Below the pieces are notes generated by a model, which saw only the letters and a list, made by a program, of their open reading frames with translations, made no database searches and was not told the DNA's origin. A DNA stretch of 64,000 bases from Prosthecodimorpha staleyi. Its GTDB lineage: Bacteria; Pseudomonadota; Alphaproteobacteria; Rhizobiales; Ancalomicrobiaceae. Both the position numbers and the translations under genes were made by a program. Shown piece by piece: positions 36,186-44,979 of the stretch. Position 1 is the stretch's first letter, and each line of letters opens with the position of its first letter. The stretch spans positions 285,052 through 349,051 of the forward strand of contig NZ_JAHHZF010000003.1 in the NCBI RefSeq assembly GCF_018729455.1. Direction: 5' to 3'.

Positions 36186-37634
36186 ATGCTGCCGTTCGAT
36201 TTCCGCCAATGGGCGCGCCGCGCCGCCGATTGGGCGGTCGACTATCTCGCCACCGTGCGCGAGCGCCCGGTGCGCGCCCAGACCGCGCCCGGCGCGATCC
36301 ACCAGGCGATCCCGGCCGAGCCGCCGCTCCAGGGCGAGCCCATGGAGGCGATCTTCGCCGATCTGGACCGGACCATCCTGCCCGGCATGACGCATTGGCA
36401 GCATCCGCGCTTCTTCGCCTATTTTCCGGCCAATTCCAGCCCGCCGGCGGTGGTCGCCGAGTTCGTGACCGCCGCGATGGCGGCGCAATGCATGCTGTGG
36501 CAGACCTCGCCGGCGGCGACCGAGCTTGAAGCGCGCATGATGGAATGGCTGCGCGGCATGATCGGCCTGCCGCCGAGCTTCGCCGGCGTGATCCAGGATT
36601 CGGCGACCAGCGCGACTTTTGCGGCCGTGTTGACCGCCCGCGAGCGCGCGCTCTCGTATCTCGGCAACACGGTCGGCCTGTTCGGCGCGACACCGCTCCG
36701 GGCCTATTGTTCGGCGGAGGCGCATTCCTCGGTCGACAAGGCGATCCGGATGGCCGGCATCGGCCACCAGAATCTCGTCAAGCTGCCCACGGCCGGCCCG
36801 CTCTGCAGCCTGGATGTCGCCGCCCTCGACGAGCAGATCCGCGAAGACAAGGCCGCCGGCATGACGCCGTTCCTGATCGTCGCGTGTCTCGGCGGCACCT
36901 CGGTCGGCGCGGTCGACGACATCGCCCGCGTCGCCGATGTGGCGCGCCGGCACGGCATCTTCCTGCATGTCGATGCCGCCTGGGCCGGCTCGGCGATGAT
37001 CTGCCCGGAATTCCGCCATTTCATGCGCGGCGCGGAGGCGGCCGACAGCTTCGTCTTCAATCCGCACAAGTGGCTCTTCACGAATTTCGACTGCTCGGCC
37101 CATTTCGTGAAGGATCCCAAAGCCCTGACCTATACGCTCGGGCTGCGGCCGGCCTATTTGCGCACCCTCGGGCTCGGCGACAACGAGATCGCCGGCGTCA
37201 CCGACTACAACGAATGGTCGGTGCCGCTCGGCCGCCGCTTCCGGGCGCTGAAGCTGTGGTTCGTGATCCGCCACTACGGCGTCGAGGCGCTGCGCGCCAA
37301 GATCCGCGACCATGTCGCCTGGGCGCGCGAACTGGCCGGCCTGGTCGACGCCGACCCGGATTTCGAACTGACCTCGACGCCGGTCCTGGCCCTGTTCAGC
37401 TTCCGCTACCGCCCGCGCGGCTTCGACGGCGACGCCGCCGCGCTCGACCGGCTGAACACGGACCTCATCGAGGCGATCAACGCCGACGGCCGCATCTACC
37501 TGACCCAGACCCGCCACCAGAACCGCTTCGTCATCCGCGTCCAGGTCGGCCAGACTGACACCACCCGCGCCGACGTGCTCATGGTCCTGGACGTGGCCCG
37601 CGAACTGGCGGCCCGGATCGGCCGGGAGGGGTGA
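36186..37634 (+). CDS. PLP-dependent amino acid decarboxylase (aromatic-L-amino-acid decarboxylase family)
   Basis: A 482-residue fold-type I decarboxylase. It starts with the family-typical FRQWARRAADWAVDYL. It contains HPRFFAYFPANSSP, VIQDSATSATFAAVLTARER, SAEAHSSVDKA, the cofactor aspartate in HVDAAWAGSAM and the PLP lysine in FVFNPHKWLFTNFD. It would convert an L-amino acid to an amine and CO2; the substrate is not predictable. Start is uncertain: ATG 36186 fits usual length, while GTG 36117 overlaps the ATPase stop as GTGA and would add 23 residues. Co-orientation with a peptide importer suggests peptide to amino acid to amine processing. Confidence 0.87.
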   Translation: MLPFDFRQWARRAADWAVDYLATVRERPVRAQTAPGAIHQAIPAEPPLQGEPMEAIFADLDRTILPGMTHWQHPRFFAYFPANSSPPAVVAEFVTAAMAAQCMLWQTSPAATELEARMMEWLRGMIGLPPSFAGVIQDSATSATFAAVLTARERALSYLGNTVGLFGATPLRAYCSAEAHSSVDKAIRMAGIGHQNLVKLPTAGPLCSLDVAALDEQIREDKAAGMTPFLIVACLGGTSVGAVDDIARVADVARRHGIFLHVDAAWAGSAMICPEFRHFMRGAEAADSFVFNPHKWLFTNFDCSAHFVKDPKALTYTLGLRPAYLRTLGLGDNEIAGVTDYNEWSVPLGRRFRALKLWFVIRHYGVEALRAKIRDHVAWARELAGLVDADPDFELTSTPVLALFSFRYRPRGFDGDAAALDRLNTDLIEAINADGRIYLTQTRHQNRFVIRVQVGQTDTTRADVLMVLDVARELAARIGREG

Positions 37635-37664
37635 CGGATCGCTCCATCGGTGCATCACTGCCAA

Positions 37665-37695
37665 CTTGTCGTGTCATCATACAAGCTGCTATAGA
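37665..37695 (+). promoter_or_regulatory. kduI promoter with overlapping inverted repeat
   Basis: TTGTCG (37666-37671), an 18-base spacer and TATAGA (37690-37695) make a plausible sigma-70 promoter 50 bp before kduI. CTTGT (37665-37669) and ACAAG (37681-37685) form an inverted repeat covering the -35 and spacer, as expected for a repressor site. The regulator is unknown; GntR-family proteins often use TTGT-rich sites. Confidence 0.5.
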
Positions 37696-37746
37696 ACGGC
37701 ACCGGCCGCGAAGCGCCGGGCAGCGACAGGACGAGGCCGGGACGCC

Positions 37747-38577
37747 ATGGACATCCGCTATTCGACCCACGCGGCCGACTATCCGGCCTACGACACCGCG
37801 ACGCTCCGGGCGCGCTATCTGATCGACGGCGTCTTCGCGCCCGGCGCGATCCGGATGACCTACTGCCACGACGACCGCATGGTCGTGGCCGGCCTGATGC
37901 CGGTCGGCGCACCGCTCCGGCCCGAGGGCGGCGCGATGTTCGGCGGCCTCGGCTTCTTCGACCGGCGCGAGGCCGGCATCTTCGTGATCGCCGGCACCGG
38001 CCGGATCACCGTCGACGGCACCGCCTACGATCTCGTCGAGGCCGACGCGCTCTATATCGGCAAGGGCGCCAGGGACGTCGCCTTCGAAAGTCCGGACCCG
38101 GCCGATCCGGCCAAGTTCTATCTGGTCAGCGTGCCGGCGCACCGCGCCTGCCCGACCCGGGCGATCCGCAAGGCCGATGCGCGCACGCTGGAACTCGGCA
38201 CGGTGCGCGACGCCAACAAGCGCCAGCTGCGCCAGTATCTGCATCCGGATGTGATCGAGACCTGCCAGCTGTGCATGGGCCAGACCGATCTCTATGAGGG
38301 CAGCGTCTGGAATACCTATCCGTGCCATACCCACGAACGGCGCATGGAGGCCTATCTCTATTTCGGGCTCGGCGAGGACGGCCGCGTCTTCCATTATATG
38401 GGCAAGCCGGACGAGACGCGGCATCTGGTGCTCGGCAACGAGCAGGCGGTGATCTCGCCGTCCTGGTCGATCCACATGGGCTCGGGCACGCGCAACTATT
38501 CCTTCATCTGGGCGATGGCCGGCGAGAACCAGGAATTCACCGACATGGACATGGTCAAGCCGCAGGACCTGCGCTGA
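37747..38577 (+). CDS. kduI: 5-dehydro-4-deoxy-D-glucuronate isomerase KduI
   Basis: A 276-residue bicupin isomerase that converts 5-keto-4-deoxyuronate (from unsaturated uronates of pectin, alginate-like or glycosaminoglycan breakdown) to 2,5-diketo-3-deoxygluconate. The zinc site is in WNTYPCHTHERRMEAYLYF and the downstream histidine in SWSIHMGSGTRNYSFIW. The length matches known KduI (~278). It is followed at short distance by kduD and kdgF on the same strand. No KDG kinase or aldolase is in the window. Confidence 0.95.
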   Translation: MDIRYSTHAADYPAYDTATLRARYLIDGVFAPGAIRMTYCHDDRMVVAGLMPVGAPLRPEGGAMFGGLGFFDRREAGIFVIAGTGRITVDGTAYDLVEADALYIGKGARDVAFESPDPADPAKFYLVSVPAHRACPTRAIRKADARTLELGTVRDANKRQLRQYLHPDVIETCQLCMGQTDLYEGSVWNTYPCHTHERRMEAYLYFGLGEDGRVFHYMGKPDETRHLVLGNEQAVISPSWSIHMGSGTRNYSFIWAMAGENQEFTDMDMVKPQDLR

Positions 38578-38602
38578 CCCGCCGCACAAGAGGGCGATCG
38601 CC

Positions 38603-39355
38603 GTGAAGCTGTTCGATCTTTCCGGCCGCGTGGCCATCGTCACCGGCGCCTCGACCGGGCTCGGCCGCGGCATGGCGCAGGGTCTCGCGGAGGCGGGTGC
38701 CGACATCGTCGGCATCGCCCGGTCGGACCAGTCGGCGACCGCCGCCGGCGTCGAGGCCGCCGGGCGCCGCTATTGCGCCATCGCGGCCGACCTCGCCAGC
38801 GCGGATGCCGGCGACACGATCCGCGAGGCCGTCGCGGCTTTCGGGCGGGCCGACATCCTGATCAACAATGCCGGCATGATCCGGCGGGCGGATTCGCTCG
38901 ACTTCACCGAGAGCGACTGGGACGCGGTCATCGACCTGAACCTGAAGTCGATCTTCTTCCTGTCGCAGGCTTTCGCCCGCCATTGCGTCGCCGCCGGGCA
39001 GCCGGGCAAGATCATCCACATCGCCTCGATGCTGTCCTATCAGGGCGGCATCCGCGTGCCGGCCTATACGGCGGCCAAGAGCGGGCTCCTCGGCCTCGCC
39101 CGGATCATGGCCAACGAATGGGCGAAGCACCACATCAACGTCAATGCGATCGCACCCGGCTACATGGTCACCGACAACACCGCCGCGATCCGCGCCGACG
39201 CCACCCGCAATGCCGAGATCTCGGCGCGCATTCCGGCCGGGCGCTGGGGCGAGCCGGCCGATCTCGCCGGTGCCGCGGTCTTCCTGGCCTCGGCTGCCTC
39301 CGACTATGTCCACGGAACCTGCCTGCCGGTCGACGGCGGCTGGCTCGCGCGCTGA
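38603..39355 (+). CDS. kduD: 2-dehydro-3-deoxy-D-gluconate 5-dehydrogenase KduD (SDR)
   Basis: A 250-residue classical short-chain dehydrogenase. TGASTGLGRGMA is the Rossmann motif, NNAG follows, the catalytic Ser is in HIASMLSYQGG, and Tyr/Lys are in YTAAKSG. The MKLFDLSGRVAIVTG start and IPAGRWGEPADLAGAAVFLA end are typical of KduD. It reduces 2,5-diketo-3-deoxygluconate to KDG with NAD(P)H, directly after KduI. The start is GTG at 38603 with AGAGGG upstream. Confidence 0.92.
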   Translation: MKLFDLSGRVAIVTGASTGLGRGMAQGLAEAGADIVGIARSDQSATAAGVEAAGRRYCAIAADLASADAGDTIREAVAAFGRADILINNAGMIRRADSLDFTESDWDAVIDLNLKSIFFLSQAFARHCVAAGQPGKIIHIASMLSYQGGIRVPAYTAAKSGLLGLARIMANEWAKHHINVNAIAPGYMVTDNTAAIRADATRNAEISARIPAGRWGEPADLAGAAVFLASAASDYVHGTCLPVDGGWLAR

Positions 39356-39402
39356 GGCGACAGGCGACCTCGCCGGGTCTGATGCCGTTCGGCATGCCGT
39401 TG

Positions 39403-39450
39403 CTTGCACATGACTTTGCTTGCGCCAGCTTTGACTTGCGCAAGCCATTT
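39403..39450 (+). repeat. Three 16-bp iterons between kduD and kdgF
   Basis: CTTGC begins at 39403, 39419 and 39435, exactly 16 bases apart, each followed by (A/G)C. The third lies in the perfect palindrome CTTGCGCAAG (39435-39444). The array ends ~50 bp before the kdgF start in a 145-bp gap. It could be an operator array for a separate kdgF promoter; no regulator is identified. Confidence 0.45.
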
Positions 39451-39500
39451 CCGATCGGAGCCTGTCGCTCCGGCCGGGTCTTGCTCTGAAGGGAGACGAC

Positions 39501-39845
39501 ATGGTGACGGTCGACAAGGCGGCGCCTTTCGGCAAGGCGGCCGAAATCGCCTGGCAGGATCTGGGCGCCGGCGTGAGGCGGCGCATCCTGTGTTTCGACG
39601 ATCATCTGATGGTGGTCGAGGTCGCTTTCGAGAAAGGCGCCATCGGTGCGCTGCACAGCCATCCGCACCGGCAGGCGAGCTATGTCCAGTCCGGCCGGTT
39701 CGAACTGACCATCGACGGTCAGACGGCCGAACTCGGTCCGGGCGACGTCTATTTCGTCTCCCCGGACCTGGTCCACGGCGCCGTTGCGCTGGAACCCGGC
39801 GTGCTGGTCGACGTGTTCACGCCGGCGCGGGAAGATTTTCTTTGA
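39501..39845 (+). CDS. kdgF: Cupin protein KdgF (unsaturated uronate ring-opening)
   Basis: A 114-residue single-cupin protein. The metal-binding motifs are ALHSHPHRQASYVQSGRFE (two His, Gln) and the second-motif PGDVYFVSPDLVHGA. Size and motifs match KdgF, which linearises 4,5-unsaturated uronates from pectate/alginate into the ketone form that KduI uses. Placement after kduI-kduD supports that role. GAAGGGAG lies upstream of ATG 39501. Confidence 0.85.
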   Translation: MVTVDKAAPFGKAAEIAWQDLGAGVRRRILCFDDHLMVVEVAFEKGAIGALHSHPHRQASYVQSGRFELTIDGQTAELGPGDVYFVSPDLVHGAVALEPGVLVDVFTPAREDFL

Positions 39846-39853
39846 TCGCCTGA

Positions 39854-39887
39854 GGGGGACAGAAGGGGCCGGTTCGACCCGTCCCCC
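39854..39887. terminator. Possible bidirectional terminator between kdgF and otnK
   Basis: GGGGGAC (39854-39860) and GTCCCCC (39881-39887) form a perfect stem, with additional pairing inside the loop. It lies in the 61-bp gap between convergent kdgF and otnK. There is no T-run on either strand, so termination may need Rho. Confidence 0.4.
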
Positions 39888-39906
39888 GCCCGTCGGCACC
39901 CCGGCT

Positions 39907-41187
39907 TCACGGCATCAGCTTCAGCGCGTCGGCGAAGAAGGTCGGGGCGCCGAAATTGCCGGACTTCAGCGCCAGCACCATCGGCCCGCCGGCGATCCCG
40001 AGGGCATGCAACACCGGCACGCCGGGCGCGATTTCCGGGCCAAGCCGGAAGGCCGGGATGGCCAGCCGCTCGACGACCGCGCCGGAGGTCTCGCCGCCGG
40101 CGACGACCAGCCGCCGCACGCCGCGCGCCACCAGGGCCTCGGCGATGCGCGCCATGCCGGCTTCGATCGCGTGGCCGGCCGCGTCGCGACCGAACTTCGC
40201 CTGCACGGCGGCCACCTCTGCCGGCGTGCCGCTGGACGCGACCAGCACCGGGCCGGCGCCGAGGCGTTCGGCCGCGAAGGCGATCGCCCGGTCGGTCTCG
40301 GCGATGCCGTCGGTCACCAGCCGCCCGGCATCCAGCCGCAGCACCGGCATGATCCGCTCGGCCTCGGCGATCTGGCCGAGGGTCGCCTGGGAGCAGGACC
40401 CCGCCAGGCAGGCCGCCGGTCCGCCGACCACCTCAAGCCCGGCCGTGCCGGTCGCGGCGGCACTCACCCGCCCAGATGCGACCAGCGCCCGGGCGATGCC
40501 GAGGCCGAGGCCGGAGGCGCCGGTCGAGACCCGGTGGGTCATCGCGACCCGGCCGAGGGTTTCGAGATCGGCGTCCTCGATGGTATCGGCGATCGCGGCA
40601 CCCTTGCCCTCCTGGACGAGCGCCGCGAGCCGCGCCGCCACCGCCGCAGCCCCGGCCGCGATGGTCTTGCGGTCGACCAGGCCGACGCCGGAGCGGCTCT
40701 GCCGCGCCAGCACGCGCACCAGATTGGCGTCGGTCATCGGGTTGAGCGGATGGTCCTTCAGCGGGCTTTCGTTCAGCGGCAGGGCGCCGACGAAGAGATG
40801 GCCCTGGTAGATGGTGCGGCCGGCCTCCGGAAAGGCCGAATTGACGATCGCAATCGGCTCGCCGGCCCGCGCGCGCAGCGCGTCCGTGACCGGGCCGATA
40901 TTGCCGTCGTCGGTGGAATCGAAGGTCGAGCAGACCTTGTAGAGGACGTGGCCGGCGCCCTGGCCGCGCAGCCAGGTTTCCGCCTGCAGGGCTGCCGCGA
41001 CGGCGTCCGCCGCCGGCACCGAGCGGATCTTGAAGGCGCAGACGATGGCGTCGATCTCCGGCAGGGCGAGCCCTGCATCGGGCACGCCGATCGTCTGTAC
41101 GGTGCGCAACCCGGCCTTGGCCAGACTGTTGGCGAGATCGGAAGCGCCGGTATAGTCGTCGGCGATGCAGCCGAGGGCGAGCGTCAC
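39907..41187 (-). CDS. otnK: 3-oxo-tetronate kinase OtnK (four-carbon acid sugar kinase)
   Basis: A 426-residue DUF1537-family kinase. The N-terminal substrate domain starts LGCIADDYTGASDLANSLAK and includes YKVCSTFDSTDDGNIGPV. The C-terminal nucleotide-binding part has VAGGETSGAVVE and GPEIAPGVPVL. Established function: ATP-dependent phosphorylation of 3-oxo-tetronate in L-threonate/D-erythronate breakdown. GTG at 41187 overlaps the otnI stop (GTGA), so coupled. It is last in the minus-strand transporter/enzyme operon; the usual following enzyme OtnC is absent here. Confidence 0.9.
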   Translation of the reverse strand: MTLALGCIADDYTGASDLANSLAKAGLRTVQTIGVPDAGLALPEIDAIVCAFKIRSVPAADAVAAALQAETWLRGQGAGHVLYKVCSTFDSTDDGNIGPVTDALRARAGEPIAIVNSAFPEAGRTIYQGHLFVGALPLNESPLKDHPLNPMTDANLVRVLARQSRSGVGLVDRKTIAAGAAAVAARLAALVQEGKGAAIADTIEDADLETLGRVAMTHRVSTGASGLGLGIARALVASGRVSAAATGTAGLEVVGGPAACLAGSCSQATLGQIAEAERIMPVLRLDAGRLVTDGIAETDRAIAFAAERLGAGPVLVASSGTPAEVAAVQAKFGRDAAGHAIEAGMARIAEALVARGVRRLVVAGGETSGAVVERLAIPAFRLGPEIAPGVPVLHALGIAGGPMVLALKSGNFGAPTFFADALKLMP

Positions 41188-41966
41188 GACCGGGCTCCGC
41201 GATAGGGCGCGAACCACTTGAGCCCGTCGAGCGTGGCGCCGCGCGGGCGGTATTCGCAGCCGACGAAGCCCTGGTAGCCGAGCCGGTCCAGCTCTGCGAA
41301 CAGGAACGGATAGTTCAGTTCGCCACCGTCCGGTTCGTGCCGGCCGGGCGGATTGGCGATCTGGACATGGCCGGTCAGCGGCATCAGCCGCTCCAGCCCC
41401 TTGGCGACATCGCCATGGATGATCTGGCGATGGTAGATGTCGAATTGAAGCTTGACATTGCCGAGCCCCATCTCGCCGATCAGCGCCGCGGTGCGGTTGA
41501 AATCGTTGAGGAAATAGCCCGGCATGTCGCGCCCGTTGATCGGCTCCAGGAGAAGGTCGATGCCTGCCTCGGCGAGCCGGCCGGCGGCATGCTCGACCGA
41601 GCGCCGATAGGTGGCGATGGCGACGGGATCGTCCGGCGCGGCCAGGCCGGCCATGATGTGAATGCGCTTGACGCCGGTCGCGGCCGCATAGTCGAGCGCC
41701 TTGGAGACGCCGGCCTGGACCTCGGCGAAGCGCTCCGGCAGGGCGGCGAGGCCGCGTTCGCCGGCCGCCCAGTCGCCCGGCGGCATGTTGAACAGCGCCT
41801 GGGTCAGGCCGTTGCGGCTCAGCCGTTCGGCGACGATCTCGGGCGGATGATCGTAGGGGAACAGGAATTCCACCGCCGTGAAGCCGGCTTCGGCCGCCGC
41901 GTCGAAGCGGTCGAGAAAGCCCCACTCGTTGAACATCATGGTCAGATTGGCGGCGAAGACCGGCAC
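41184..41966 (-). CDS. otnI: 2-oxo-tetronate isomerase OtnI
   Basis: A 260-residue TIM-barrel isomerase of the hydroxypyruvate-isomerase group. It begins VPVFAANLTMMFNEWGFLDR. Metal-binding residues lie in LLLEPINGRDMPGYFL, LQFDIYHRQIIHGDV, HVQIANPPGRHEPDGGELNY and VGCEYRPRG. It interconverts 2-oxo- and 3-oxo-tetronate between LtnD and OtnK. GTG at 41966 is chosen because AGGGGAGGGG immediately precedes it and the family N-terminus begins there; the gene is ~260 codons as in characterised OtnI. Confidence 0.9.
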   Translation of the reverse strand: MPVFAANLTMMFNEWGFLDRFDAAAEAGFTAVEFLFPYDHPPEIVAERLSRNGLTQALFNMPPGDWAAGERGLAALPERFAEVQAGVSKALDYAAATGVKRIHIMAGLAAPDDPVAIATYRRSVEHAAGRLAEAGIDLLLEPINGRDMPGYFLNDFNRTAALIGEMGLGNVKLQFDIYHRQIIHGDVAKGLERLMPLTGHVQIANPPGRHEPDGGELNYPFLFAELDRLGYQGFVGCEYRPRGATLDGLKWFAPYRGARS

Positions 41967-42057
41967 CGGCCCCTCCCCTGGCGTTGGAACGGCCGGGGCG
42001 TGATCGCCGCCGGCCCGGATCGATCTGTCGATGCGCGCCCCGCGGCGAGGCGCGGGC

Positions 42058-43014
42058 CTACTCCGCCGGCCCGCCGGGCTGCGGCAGACGGGTCCCGGAG
42101 AGCTGCGCATAGGTGCGGGCGACCGAGCTGTCGTCGTCGCGGCCGAAGCCGAGGCCGGCGCTGGCGAGATACATCTGCAGCGCCGCGGCTGCGATCGGTG
42201 CCGGGAAGCGCTCCGCGCGCACCATGTCCTGCACGATGCCGAGATCCTTGACGAAGATCTCGATCGCCGAGAGCGGCCGGTAGTCGCCGGCGAGGATGTG
42301 CGGCACGCGGTTCTCGAACATCCAGCTGTTGCCGGCCGAGCCCGTGATCACCTCGTAGACCTTGTCGAGATCGAGCCCCAGCTTGGCGGCGAGCGCCACC
42401 GCCTCGCCGGCCGCCGCGATATGCACGCCGGCCAGGAGCTGGTTGATCATCTTGAAAGAGGCGCCGATCCCGGCCGCGTCGCCGAGTTCGTGCACCTTGG
42501 CGGCCATGGCGTCGAGTGCGCCGCGCGCGGCCGCGAAGGCCGCCGGCGTGCCGGAGGCCATCACGGTCAGTTCTCCCTTGGCCGCCCGGGCCGCGCCGCC
42601 CGAGATCGGCGCATCGAGATAGTGCCGGCCGGTCGCCTCCAGCCCCGCGGCGAGACGGCGGGCGACCGCCGGATCCATCGTCGCCGAGGAGACGAAGACC
42701 GCGCCTTCCGGCATCGCCGCGGCGACGCCGCCGGGAGCGAACAGCACCGCCTCCGTCTGCGCCGCATTGACCACCACGCAGACGACCACCGCGGCGTCGG
42801 CGGCGGCCTCCGCCGGGCTCGCCGCGCCGCGGCCGCCCTCGGCGACGAAGCGGGCGACGGCATCCGGGTTCACGTCGGTGCCGGCGACATCGAAGCCGGC
42901 GCGGCGCAGCGACTGGGCCATGCCGAAGCCCATCGAGCCGAGGCCGATGACGGCCGCGCGGGCGGCCCCGGAGGCGGCCCGCGGGGTGGCCAGCGGGGTG
43001 GAATGGGTGCTCAT
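42058..43014 (-). CDS. ltnD: L-threonate dehydrogenase LtnD (3-hydroxyisobutyrate dehydrogenase family)
   Basis: A 318-residue beta-hydroxyacid dehydrogenase. A Rossmann motif IGLGSMGFGMAQSLRRAG follows a ~20-residue leader. The substrate motif is LDAPISGGAARAAKGELTV and the catalytic lysine is in SFKMINQLLAGVHIA. Context with OtnI and OtnK supports oxidation of L-threonate (or a related tetronate) to 2-oxo-tetronate with NAD. The start overlaps the permease stop (ATGA). Confidence 0.87.
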   Translation of the reverse strand: MSTHSTPLATPRAASGAARAAVIGLGSMGFGMAQSLRRAGFDVAGTDVNPDAVARFVAEGGRGAASPAEAAADAAVVVCVVVNAAQTEAVLFAPGGVAAAMPEGAVFVSSATMDPAVARRLAAGLEATGRHYLDAPISGGAARAAKGELTVMASGTPAAFAAARGALDAMAAKVHELGDAAGIGASFKMINQLLAGVHIAAAGEAVALAAKLGLDLDKVYEVITGSAGNSWMFENRVPHILAGDYRPLSAIEIFVKDLGIVQDMVRAERFPAPIAAAALQMYLASAGLGFGRDDDSSVARTYAQLSGTRLPQPGGPAE

Positions 43015-43916
43015 TCCTTCACGGCTCCGGTCATCGAGGCCACGTAGTAGTCGACGAAGAAGGAATAGAGGATCACCACCGGCAGCGAACCGAACAGGGC
43101 GCCGGCCATCAGCGAACCCCACTCGAACACGTCGCCGCGCACCAGTTCGGTCAGAACGCCGACCGGGATGGTCTTGTTCTCCGAAGACTGGATGAAGGTC
43201 AGCGCGTAGATGAACTCGTTCCAGGACAGCGTGAAGGCGAAGATGCCGGCGGAGATCAGACCCGGGACGGCGAGCGGCAGCAGGACCTTGGTCAGGATCT
43301 GCCAGCGCGAGGCGCCGTCGATCAGGGCGCATTCCTCAAGCTCGTAGGGGATCGAGCGGAAGTAGCCCATCAGCAGCCAGGTGCAGAAGGGGATCAGGAA
43401 GGTCGGATAGGTGAAGATCAGCGCCAGCTTGGTGTCGTAGATGCCGAGCCCGAAGATCAGCAGCGCCAGCGGGATGAACAGGATCGACGGCGGCACCAGA
43501 TAGGCGAGGAAGATGCCGAGGCCGACCCAGCGCGAGCCGAAGAAGCGCAGACGCTCGATCGCATAGGCCGCAAAGACCGAGGCGACGAGGGCGAGCGCGG
43601 TCGCGCAGACCGACACGACGACCGTGTTCCAGAGCCAGCCCGGATAGGAGGTTTCGAACAGCAGATACTTGATGTGCTGCAGCGTCGGCTCGACCACCCA
43701 GAAGGGCGAATAGTGCTCGTAGTCGGTCAACTGGTCGTTCGGCTTCACCGCCGTGATCGCCATCCAGTAGAATGGGAACAGCAGCACGAAGATGAAGCAG
43801 GCCAGCGGCAGATAGGTCACCAGGATGCGCCGCGGCAGGCTGTCGAGATAGTCCATGCCGACGGTGTCGTCGGAGGCCGTCGCGGCGGTTGCGGAGGCGG
43901 GGGGCGCGGAGGTCAT
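43011..43916 (-). CDS. Sugar ABC transporter permease, MalG type
   Basis: A 301-residue permease with about six membrane helices after a ~35-residue cytosolic leader. The EAA loop is YELEECALIDGASRWQILTKVLLPLAVPGL. Helices such as TYLPLACFIFVLLFPFYWMA and PPSILFIPLALLIFGLGI are typical of the CUT1 family. It pairs with the MalF-type permease encoded just upstream (11-bp gap). Given downstream ltnD/otnI/otnK, the substrate is probably a four-carbon acid sugar or a precursor. Confidence 0.92.
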   Translation of the reverse strand: MTSAPPASATAATASDDTVGMDYLDSLPRRILVTYLPLACFIFVLLFPFYWMAITAVKPNDQLTDYEHYSPFWVVEPTLQHIKYLLFETSYPGWLWNTVVVSVCATALALVASVFAAYAIERLRFFGSRWVGLGIFLAYLVPPSILFIPLALLIFGLGIYDTKLALIFTYPTFLIPFCTWLLMGYFRSIPYELEECALIDGASRWQILTKVLLPLAVPGLISAGIFAFTLSWNEFIYALTFIQSSENKTIPVGVLTELVRGDVFEWGSLMAGALFGSLPVVILYSFFVDYYVASMTGAVKE

Positions 43917-43927
43917 GGGCTTTCTCC

Positions 43928-44875
43928 TCAGTCCGAGCCGCCCTGCTGCCACTTGCGGCGCTGCAGGCCGAAGAAGCTGAACAGGATGGCGGCGAGCAGG
44001 AACGGGATCATGGCGACCGCGATCGCGGCACCCTCGCCGAGCTGGCCGCCGGGAATGGCGCGCTGGAACGAGAGCGTGGCCATCAGGTGGGTCGCGTTGA
44101 CCGGCCCGCCCTTGGTGAGCACGTAGATGAGCTGGAAGTCGGTGAAGGTGAACAGGACCGAGAAGGTCATCACCACCGAAATGATCGGCGACAGCATCGG
44201 CAGCGTCACATAACGGAAGCGCTGCCACGGCGTGGCGCCGTCCAGCGTCGCGGCCTCATGCAGCGACGGCGAGATGGTCTGCAGGCCGGCCAGCAGCGAG
44301 ATGGCGACGAACGGGATGCCGCGCCAGACATTGGCGGCAATCACCGAGGCGCGCGCCATGTTCGCCTCGCCCAGGAAGTTGATGTAGTGGTCGATCACGC
44401 CGAGCTTGATCAGCGACCAGCTGACGATCGAGAACTGGCTGTCGTAGATCCACCAGAAGGCAATGCCGGACAGGACCGTCGGCACGACCCAAGGCAGCAG
44501 CACGATGGCGCGGAAGAAGGCCTTGAACGGCAGGTGCTGATTGAGGATCAGCGCCAGCCAGAGCCCGAGGCCGAATTTCAGGATCGACGCCGTGATCGTG
44601 TAGAGCAGCGTGTTGAAGACCGAGAGCCAGAAGACGGCGTCGATCCAGAGAAACTGATAGTTCTCCAGGCCGATGAACTGACCGGTCCGGCCGATGCGGG
44701 CGTCCGTGAAGCCGAGCCAAACTCCGAGCCCGAGCGGATAGGCCAGGAAGCAGATCAGGAAGACGCCGGCCGGCAGCATGAAGGCCAGGCCGAGCGCATT
44801 GCGGCTCTGCCCGAGGCGCGACAGGAATGAAGGGGGTGCGGGCGCGCGTCCGGCCGTGCCGGCGTGATCCGTCAT
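43928..44875 (-). CDS. Sugar ABC transporter permease, MalF type
   Basis: A 315-residue CUT1 permease. After a Pro/Ala-rich leader come about six helices (ALGLAFMLPAGVFLICFLAY; FFRAIVLLPWVVPTVLSGIA). The EAA loop is SLHEAATLDGATPWQRFRYVTLPML. GGAG precedes ATG 44875; an ATG 69 bases upstream adds a non-homologous leader. It forms the membrane channel with the MalG-type subunit. Confidence 0.92.
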   Translation of the reverse strand: MTDHAGTAGRAPAPPSFLSRLGQSRNALGLAFMLPAGVFLICFLAYPLGLGVWLGFTDARIGRTGQFIGLENYQFLWIDAVFWLSVFNTLLYTITASILKFGLGLWLALILNQHLPFKAFFRAIVLLPWVVPTVLSGIAFWWIYDSQFSIVSWSLIKLGVIDHYINFLGEANMARASVIAANVWRGIPFVAISLLAGLQTISPSLHEAATLDGATPWQRFRYVTLPMLSPIISVVMTFSVLFTFTDFQLIYVLTKGGPVNATHLMATLSFQRAIPGGQLGEGAAIAVAMIPFLLAAILFSFFGLQRRKWQQGGSD

Positions 44876-44979
44876 GGTCTGGCTCCGTTGCGGGCACCTC
44901 GGCCCGAAGGGCGCAAGGCACGCAAAACAAACCCCGGCGCGCATGGACTGCGCACCGGCAGGCTCTCATTTCGGGATGG

